Shown: positions 56,971 through 64,000 of the stretch, piece by piece
How the letters are laid out: the number at the start of each line of letters is the position of its first letter
How positions within the stretch are numbered: position 1 is the stretch's first letter
DNA from: Macrocystis pyrifera
Lineage: Eukaryota; Sar; Phaeophyceae; Laminariales; Laminariaceae
Assembly: GCA_031763025.1 (NCBI GenBank)
Contig: JASSKH010000003.1
Coordinates: 14,442,992-14,506,991, forward strand
Direction: 5' to 3'
DNA length: 64,000 nt
Notes under the pieces: model-generated
The model's database searches: none
What the model was told of the DNA's origin: nothing
What the model saw: only the letters and a program-made list of their open reading frames with translations
Program-made: the position numbers and the translations under genes

Positions 56971-58248
56971 ATGGCAAAGGCCCCGCCAAGGCTCGGAGCC
57001 GATGGTAGAGCGCGAGTCGCTTTTCGCGAGCTGGCGGCCGCCGGCGAAACGCAGCTGTGGGAGACGGAACGAGCTCGACAACCCGACCTGAACCGGCTCC
57101 ACCTGCGGTCCCTTGAGGCAATCCTTAGTCCCACCTGCTCGGCCGACAGCATCATTAACGCCGTGGCGTATGGCGCGACGAGCCAGGGCCTGAGGGTGAC
57201 CCAGCGCGACGAAGGTCACGTCGTGGCTCAGCGGGTAGAAGCCCCCTATCTCGCCAGCTTTTCCGCCGGGAGGCGGCGCTCCTCATCAGGCGCAGAGAGG
57301 GAAGAGTGGCGCGTGTTCGTGGCGACGCTCGGCGTGTCGAAGGGAACCGCCGCAACCGGAGGTGTCGACCGAGTGCTGCTGCTCAGTTTCATGACGGACC
57401 CGTGCATGAAGCAGACCGACTTCGCCGCAAAGGGGGCGGCGGCCGTGGCGTCCCTGTTCGGCTCGGTTGCCTCGGCCGCGTCCGGGCTGGGAGGAGGTTC
57501 GTTGTCGGGAAGGGACGGCGGCAGCGGCGGCGGCACCTCCGGCGGCCATGCTGCAGCCGGCTCGGGCTCGGGCTCGGGCTCGGGCTCTTCCTCGTCCCTG
57601 TCTGCCGTCGCCATAGCGAACCTCAGGAGCCGCCATCGCGCGGACGCTCTGGTGGAAGCAGTCCTGGCGGAGCTTGACGCACTAGGTTGCGCCGCTGCCG
57701 TAGATGCAGGAGTCGCTCCGACCGGCGGCATACCGCCGTCAGCAGCTATTAGTGCAACTATGCTGGACAGACTCTCGGAGGCAGATGACGTCGGCGGAAT
57801 CAACGACAACTGCAGCAGAAGCAGGAGCAGCAGCAGCAGCAGCAGCAGCAGCTGTTATAGCGGTAGTAGCGCTGCTGCTGATGATGATGATGTTGATGCT
57901 GATGCTGCTATCGAGCTTGAGACAACATCTCCCTGTGCGGAGGAGGTGGTACTTGCGCCGTTCGAGGGTGGTGGAAGAAACTTGATAATAGCTGGCGCTT
58001 CTGTGGCTTCTATCCTCTCTGCGCCGACGGCGGTGGAGGGCGGCGGCGGTGGCGGCGGCGGTGGCGGCGGTGGCCGGGTTAACGCAGGGCTGCAGCCCGC
58101 CCGGCAGGCCGGAGGAGGAGGAGGAGGAGGAGACGAAGGGGAAAAGTTGGTGCGCGAGGCTACTGCTATGGCGTTCGTCGCGGATGGTAATGGTGGTGGT
58201 GGTGGTGATGGTGACGGTGACGATGCTTCGTTCGTGGAGGTGCGGTGA
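56971..58248 (+). CDS. Uncharacterised 425-aa protein, single open exon
   Basis: Not recognised. The ATG at 56971 (AAGTTTTATGGCAAAG) opens a frame with ordinary sequence for about 165 residues: VAFRELAAAGETQLWETERA, SIINAVAYGATSQGLRVTQR, EEWRVFVATLGVSKG, DRVLLLSFMTDPCMKQTDFA. After that come Gly/Ser repeats, an Ala/Leu-rich helix (ADALVEAVLAELDALG), an Asp run and Gly runs. No signal peptide or membrane span. The frame ends FVEVR and TGA; GTGGAG|GTGCGG at the end could be a donor, so the ORF may be a 5' exon of the GRAM gene 1.1 kb downstream. Codon use is GC-rich like the neighbouring genes, which argues it is coding. Confidence 0.55.
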   Translation: MAKAPPRLGADGRARVAFRELAAAGETQLWETERARQPDLNRLHLRSLEAILSPTCSADSIINAVAYGATSQGLRVTQRDEGHVVAQRVEAPYLASFSAGRRRSSSGAEREEWRVFVATLGVSKGTAATGGVDRVLLLSFMTDPCMKQTDFAAKGAAAVASLFGSVASAASGLGGGSLSGRDGGSGGGTSGGHAAAGSGSGSGSGSSSSLSAVAIANLRSRHRADALVEAVLAELDALGCAAAVDAGVAPTGGIPPSAAISATMLDRLSEADDVGGINDNCSRSRSSSSSSSSSCYSGSSAAADDDDVDADAAIELETTSPCAEEVVLAPFEGGGRNLIIAGASVASILSAPTAVEGGGGGGGGGGGGRVNAGLQPARQAGGGGGGGDEGEKLVREATAMAFVADGNGGGGGDGDGDDASFVEVR

Positions 58249-59327
58249 TAGCAGTGCATCGAAAGAAAGTCGCGTATGCACGAGTTTGCGCGTCTCTTCC
58301 TCGATGCCGTGATCATTAATATACCTGGTATTTACTACTGCTGCGGCTGTACTGCAAAAACATTAACTCGCTTGGTTGCATCAATAATAGTGATTCGCAC
58401 AGCACCAAACACCCACCAAAGTAGCTCCGTGGTGGAGGCGCACTAGTATTTACTCATAGATGGACTCGTATTTACTCATATTAACCATAGCAGTGCGAGT
58501 AGTGGTTCCGAATCCGACTCGTACCTACCGGTGTTGCTTTACTGCTGCTGTGTGTATATGATCTGATCATGGTCCTCTCTACAGCAGTACGTGCGTACTA
58601 TTGATACTACAGTACTACTGCTGCTGTATCGAGATGATACACCTGGTACCTGGTATACGTCAGCAAATCATCGTGTGGTACAATGGTTATAGTTGGATGC
58701 CGCCTTGGGACTTGCGTATTAATTGTACGGTATCAGGTACTACCACAAGGAGGGGTCAAGACTAGCCACGCGCAGCGCAGCTTCAAGCGGCGGTGCCAGC
58801 CAGAACCAGAACAGCCGAACTTGCGGCGGGTCGACCTTGGCCGTGTGCCACGGCTGTGGTTGCCTCGAGTATAATCCGGCATCCAAAACGTCGGCCTCGT
58901 ATGTTGACCTGGTCTGCCCTCGGCTGGTGTATACGACGTTCTCGGACAGGTGCGATTGTGCTTGCAGTTTGTGGAAGGGCTGTGTGCTCGGGCCGAGGAG
59001 CACAGCAGACGCGACGCCTCCGAGACTTGGAGGCCGCTCGAAGAGACCGTCCATCGATTGTGAGAGAAAACGGCGGGTGGATGATGCGTCTGCCCTCTGT
59101 CCGCGTTTTTGTCACCCGGTGTCCATGGCCACCACCGTGCACGTCGTGTGTTCAATTTAACCCGTGGTGATGGTGATGCGGCTGCCGCGGCTGCTACGGC
59201 TGCTACGGCTGCCACGGCTGCCACGGCTGATGCGCTGCTGCTGCTCTTTCTTGCTGCTGTTGCGGCTGCCGCTACTGCTAGTGCTGCTAGTGCTGCGAGT
59301 GCTGCTTCTGCTGCTGTTGGTCTGTGT
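58249..59327. other. Interval between the 425-aa ORF and the GRAM gene
   Basis: Low-GC sequence to 58.7 kb, then GC-rich sequence open on both strands (58733-59419 on -, 58723-59160 on +). The + frame has a Cys-rich piece, VCHGCGCLEYNPASKTSASY, that could be an exon. A GCTGCC/GCTACG repeat at 59180-59320 codes Ala/Thr or Leu according to frame. Confidence 0.4.
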
Positions 59328-61501
59328 ATGTCTTCACCTATCCGCAATGAAGCCAAGGGTATGGCGAGCGTGTACGTAAGCGAACCCATTCCGGGCGACG
59401 ACACACGACACACCCACACAGAGACACGCTTTTTTTTTGTCGCGGTACTCTGCCGCCCGCGCCCAACATCCGCTGACGTTTTCCCTCGTTCTGGTCGCCC
59501 GTACTCTGGTGGTTGCTTGTATTATTTGGCCATTCTTGGCTGCCTTGCCGCCGCCCCCCCCCGCAGAGAAAGCGACAACGCAAAACTCGCATGGCTGATG
59601 GAGCCCAAGTACCGAGCCGCAGGCGTGGAGCCCCCACGTAAGCCGACGTGGTCCGGCCGACACCCTTTTGGAAACCCGTCGAGGTCAAGGGCGGGGTTAG
59701 AGACCCCGAAATCCGACGGTCTCGGCGACAGCAGACGGGTTTCTATTCTCCTGCAGTCAACCCCATTCTTCGTCGTCGAAGGGCTGGGGGTGAAAGCGAG
59801 AGTGGTGGTGGCGTCCGCAGGCAAGCGGGACGGCATGGAAAGGCGGGCCGACTGTACCCCCGGCGCGTCACCCTCCGTGTCGAACGTGCACCAGCAGCCC
59901 CCGTCACCGTCCTCCCCGAAAGAACTGCAGGCGGCGGCGGCGGCGGTGGCTGTCCTGGGTGCGCAGAGGCACGCCCTGGTGGAGCAAGCGGTCGTCAGGG
60001 CTCTCGCGGAGGTGGTGCATGGCGAGTGCGAATCTCGAGAGGAGGAGGTCTTGAAAGCCCACCTTCCCGAGGCGCAGGCGTACGTGGTCGAGCTGGAGGG
60101 TTACATGTCGGCGATCGTCAGGAGGGAGACTCTGAAGGCGGTCGTGGCGTCTCCCAATGGCGGAAGCGGCCTCGAAATTGACGACGACTTGTGGCGTCTG
60201 TTCGCCGTGCAGGAAACGCGCCTGTATAGCTCCTCCGCCGCCTTGGGGAAGAAGCCCGGGCGGATTTACGTTACTTTTGACACTCTGTGGTTTCACTCGA
60301 AGGTGCGTGCGTGCGTGCTTTTTCTTTTTTTTCTTTTTCTTTTTTTTTGGTGAGTTTTTGCCGTATTTTTTTCTGTCGGCCTTGACAACCGCTTTTGCTA
60401 TCCGAGCTTGTGCGCGGCTCCAGGCGCACAACCTTGTGTGCTGAATCTCCGCGTTGATGTTGGTGCACCGGAGCAAGGTGAGCCTTGTATAAAACCCGCA
60501 TGCTGTTGCTTCCTTCGATATATAATCCTGTGCTGCCTGGCCTCCTGGTTGGGAGACCATGGGCTGCGAATCAGTTGCAGACCGTAGTGCCACGGACTGC
60601 GGTTCAATTAAGACCGTATTGCCATGGACTGCGATTCAACCCAAAACCGTATCGCCGTGTGGGCTGCGCTTCAATTTTGACCTTGTTGCTATGGACTGGG
60701 ATTAAATCGACGACCGCGTTGCCATGGACTGATTCAGTCAAAGGCCGTGTTAGGAGGAGGAAAGCAAGGGTTGACGGCACCGGCCGCGAGAGGTGATGCC
60801 ACTACCATTTGGACCCACCCTTGCGCCAGAAGAAAATCTACAGTAGACACAAAATACACTGCTGGGTTACGTTAGCCAGGAGCGGGGAAAAGGAACGATC
60901 CCGGCGTGTAGCGACACTCCCTGTTCGACCTAACACGCCTTGTCGAGCGCAGTTCGTTCGACCCCCCGACTCGCACTTCTAATCTTGCTCGGCTTTGCTT
61001 TTTGGTACTCCACGATACCTCCACGTTCCTCCTTAATTAATTGTTGAGGACCAGAGTCGCGAGCGGCGACGGACTAAGTCAGCCCACTGGTCCCGTCGCC
61101 ATCGAGCGAATGAACCACGTACACTGAACTAAAGCCGCTTATAAGACTGTCCGCGGTATGTACACACCAGCTATACCTTCTCCGTCCATCCACCAGGCCT
61201 GCGTTTTCTAAACCCTGCCAGCCCCGTGACCGCGCCCCATGCCCCATTCCGCCCCTCTCTCTGCGTCCAGGTGTTGGGCTTCGAAGCCAGGCATGTCCTG
61301 CCCCTGGCCGGTGTGAAATCAATCGTACTGCTTGGTACGGCGCTCGATCTATCCTCGAGCCTGGTCATCTCGACCAAGAGCGGGAACGAGCTGATGTTTG
61401 TGTTCCCTGGGCAGCGAACGAGGCAGCTGGAGCCGCTGGAGGTTCTTCTCCGGCAGCTGGCGACTGTCGCTGCGGAAGAGAGCCGAAATTGCGACGCCTG
61501 A
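59328..61501 (+). CDS. GRAM-domain protein, three exons
   Basis: Exons 59328-59371, 59567-60302 and 61271-61501; phases 2 and 0 match, and the product is 336 aa from this ATG. The start is the first ATG in frame after an Ala/Thr repeat and could lie further upstream. Exon 2 has a Ser/Arg/Pro-rich region, then a helical stretch (AQRHALVEQAVVRALAEVVH, QAYVVELEGYMSAIVRRETL), and opens the GRAM domain at DDLWRLFAVQETRLY and GRIYVTFDTLWFHSK. Exon 3 completes it: VLGFEARHVLPLAGVKSIVL, SLVISTKSGNELMFVFPG, and a C-terminal helix LEPLEVLLRQLATVA. GRAM domains are PH-like and bind phosphoinositides or other membrane lipids; this one is close to the C-terminus, with no membrane span after it. The domain call is secure, the N-terminus is not. 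Confidence 0.8.
60540..60760 (+). repeat. Tandem repeat of about 40 bp in the GRAM-gene intron
   Basis: Six units around TTGCCATGGACTGCGATTCA and AAGACCGTATTG, with substitutions. Entirely inside intron 60303-61270. Confidence 0.85.
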
Positions 61502-63490
61502 GGGTTTTCTGTTTTGGTTTTTTAGTCATGGCTGTTGCTGGAATAGCGTAGCGCTCGCCACGGCCGCCGTGCGTTGAGAAAAAAACAAGCGAGCAATACG
61601 CAGCGAGGCGCTTGATTTTTCGAGGGGCAGAGGTGCAAAGCAAAAGACTGCTTTTTGTGTTACGCGCCTTTTATTTTTTTTTTTTTTTTCGGTTTTAGTT
61701 TTTTATTGTTGTGTTTGAAACGGGACTAGGTGTGTGCGTGGACAATATATCGATATGATTGATAACGAGTGTGGTGCTGTGAGTTCTTCTCTGCTGTTGG
61801 GATCGTGTGCTGTTGCGTTTGGCGTGGGTTCGCTGTTGATATAGGCTTTTTGGATTACGTTTTTGGCTGTCGGGAGAGCAGCTTCAGGGGGGCTGGCGTG
61901 GCCTTGCGCACGCGCTTTCTCCCACCTGCAAGCTTACTTGCCCCTGGCGCTCGGCAAGGTTTATGTGGGTCGAAACGGGTGCTATGGCATCCAGCCCGCT
62001 TTATTTTTCAAGGGTGTAAGATTTCCACATGAAACTCGTGCCAAGTTTTTCCCGGGGACCGGCCGGCGGCGCTCCATTTTTTATACACACGCAAAGCGCC
62101 GCCAGACGCTATATAGCCAGGTAACAAGCTATGCCGGGCTTTGGTCCTTCCTGTTTTGAACACACTTAGACTCACTCACAAGTGGATAGTGATCGGCATT
62201 GGTTTTTAAGCCGCCCCCGCCCCCCTCTTTACTGGCAACATATAAATGGCATCGGTCATGTCCGTCCGGTGTGGCGCGAAGTTTCCCCGACCGCACCTAT
62301 CTGCAAGACGATGGAGCGGGGGTGGGTATTTTCTCTCTTCTTCAACGCGGTTACTACGAACGTGGTTGTTGGGACTAAAAGCAAGTACGATATTTATAGT
62401 CGATAGCTCTAGAGGACCCTGTCTGTCTCCGATTTTCGAAGTCGGTTCTGTCCTTTTTCGTGTGATTTGTGCCTGTTTTGGGGGGGGAAGTTTTGCACAA
62501 CCGAGGATAAACGGGCGATTTTTTTTTGTGGAGGATCGAGCAGAGCACCTCGATCGAACGAACCAAAAAAATGTTATGAGAGTGTAGGAGCGCACACAGC
62601 CGTTGTAAGTTGTCGTGCGGTGATGGTGCGGTGTTGTGCGACCGTGTGCGGCCGTGTGCGGTGCGGGCGGCGATTCCTCGTTCCCTTTGTACCTTCCCCC
62701 TGGGGCGGGTGGGGTTGCGTTGTGCCTCGCTGGACTACTGCAACTGTGTCGTGCTTTGTGTGCTGTCCATGCTGTTGCACTGCTGCTGCTTACCCTGCTG
62801 CTGTACGTACTCGTGTGATGTCGCGTTCGGTGTCTGTGTGGTTGCCTGTCGGCGCTTCTTTTTTTTTCTTTTCTTTTCGCTTCTTTTTTTTTGTACTTTT
62901 GTGTACTTTTTTGCACGGTAGGTTGAGTGGATGGGATCCACCCATCCGACCAATGTTGGCTGACGCGTGGATATTAAACCTTTCCATCACCGCCGCGGAG
63001 TCCGTACGTAGGTAGCTCTTGTTCTCCGGACGCGTCGTTCATGCTATTGACGCCGGCGGCGCACGTGTGCGGTTCGTACTGCCATTTTTTTCTTGTGGCC
63101 TGACTTCGGAGTGAATGTTTTTTTTTACATCTGTTTTGGTGCCGAAGCCCGGTAGTTTCGATGGGAGCAAATTTTACAGACCCGGTTCCGTAAAAAAGAG
63201 CTCTTCGCCACCTACCATGCGCGCTTGTTTTTGCGGGGTTTTTCTCATCGTGCTATTTTCTGTAGGTTTTTTTAGAACAAGCTTTTCTCGAGGTAACCTG
63301 GTAGTTTACCCACCCTCAAACCTTACACGGCGATACTCAAGTTACACACGAGCCCTCGCAAACGACCGAACGAAGGAATGCCCATCCATGTCCCCGTGAG
63401 GGTTTGCACACTTGCCAGCGGCGTTTTTTGTGTCTTCATTCTAGAGGGGGCGCCGCGTTGAAAGGTATTCCCGACAAACGAGCCGCCCCG
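61502..63490. other. No gene identified; 3' flank of the GRAM gene
   Basis: T-rich stretches (61672-61690, 62855-62893) and GTG-rich sequence (62610-62680). Open frames are short or compositionally odd. Part is probably the long 3' UTR of the GRAM gene. Confidence 0.45.
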
Positions 63491-63491
63491 G

Positions 63492-63737
63492 GGGGGGTGT
63501 ACTCGATAGGAGAGATGGACTCGATCTCATGCATGGCCGTAGTCGTATGACCATAGACCCTCGCATCCCTACAATGCCGAGACGGAGCATGTCGGGTTTT
63601 CACCGACCAGGCGGGGAGGGGAGATACTCATTATTATGCATTGTCGTAGTCGTATGACCCTAGACCCTCGCATCCCTACAACGCCTGGACGGAGCACGTC
63701 AGGTTTTCACCAACCAGGCAGGTATTGCTTGCACCGG
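63492..63737 (-). repeat. Two inverted R1 repeats in tandem
   Basis: First copy 63492-63612 (with the TACTCGATAGGAGAGATG subfamily block), second 63619-63737, each preceded by a G run; both stop before the full unit. Confidence 0.8.
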
Positions 63738-63810
63738 GGGGGGGGGGGGGACTCATTTGTTGCTCGCCTTAGTCATTTGACAATTGACCACGCATCCCTT
63801 TCGAGACAGA
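63738..63810 (-). repeat. Inverted R2 repeat
   Basis: After a G run: ACTCATTTGTTGCTCGCCTT, then GACCACGCATCCCTTTCGAG. It abuts the R1 copy on its left. Confidence 0.75.
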
Positions 63811-64000
63811 TTCCTACTTTTAATTCCCTAGACCTAGGGGTTCTAATTCCCTAGTCCCTAGGTTTACCTAGGGTCTCTATAGCGGAAATTCGAAAGTTGT
63901 CTGTCTGTCTGTCCCTCCTCAAAAGGAAACTCCCATCCTCGCAAATCTGGTCCCAAACCGCCCCCAACGTTGAAGTGTATATAGTACGCGAATCGATAGC

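Noticed and set aside
58733..59419. 228-codon ORF on the - strand
   Set aside because: Ala runs come from the GCTGCC repeat; the rest has no motif and it overlaps the first GRAM exon.
63115..63399. 94-codon ORF with a hydrophobic stretch
   Set aside because: No motif, no conserved-looking neighbours, and composition like the surrounding non-coding sequence.

Overview
Eukaryotic nuclear DNA, most likely from a brown alga or close stramenopile of the Ectocarpus type. This is an inference from five things: small coding exons of very high GC separated by long introns, low-complexity Ala/Ser/Gly/Gln-rich linkers in most proteins, abundant CAG/CTG repeats, very long poly-C and poly-G runs, and many short dispersed repeats. 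No bacterial operon, CRISPR array or rRNA is visible. No search was possible, so family calls rest on motifs read by eye, and exon models rest on GT/AG sites with matching codon phase.

Layout. 2.67-4.43 kb (+): a small twin CX9C (CHCH) protein in two exons; its intron holds a foldback. 6.93-15.21 kb (-): a complete six-exon VTI1 Qb-SNARE, 222 aa, with Asn where most family members have the central-layer Gln. 15.97-20.5 kb (+), divergent from VTI1 over about 0.76 kb: a MYND zinc finger, a long Gln/Ser/Ala linker and a right-handed beta-helix segment; its reading frame breaks several times, mostly in G/C-rich runs. 20.5-32.2 kb: gene-poor, with MITEs, a CRE-containing tandem array, a tandem duplication and one ambiguous GC-rich locus near 23.6-24.4 kb.

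32.25-54.95 kb (-): the centrepiece, one gene of about 16 exons spread over 22.7 kb. It reads as a membrane receptor-like E3 ligase: an IPT/TIG domain, cysteine-rich segments, a domain resembling the nidogen/PLXDC beta domain, a second IPT-like segment, CGGDG/DPCGEC motifs, one transmembrane helix, then a canonical RING-H2 finger and an acidic low-complexity tail. Codon phase agrees at about 14 exon junctions. The 5' exon with a signal peptide was not found with confidence.

56.97-58.25 kb (+): a 425-aa single-exon ORF of unknown function. 59.33-61.50 kb (+): a GRAM-domain protein in three exons. 61.5-64 kb: no gene seen; repeats at the end.

Mobile sequence. A family of about 108-bp MITEs with near-perfect 28-bp terminal inverted repeats (TIRs) occurs 11 times, once with a related empty site in a tandem duplicate. 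Two other families (called R1 and R2 here) recur about 20 times, mostly in introns, and nearly all end in GAGTAC followed by a poly-C tract. The genes are otherwise unrelated in function: vesicle fusion, mitochondrial intermembrane space, ubiquitin ligation at a membrane, lipid or membrane binding.
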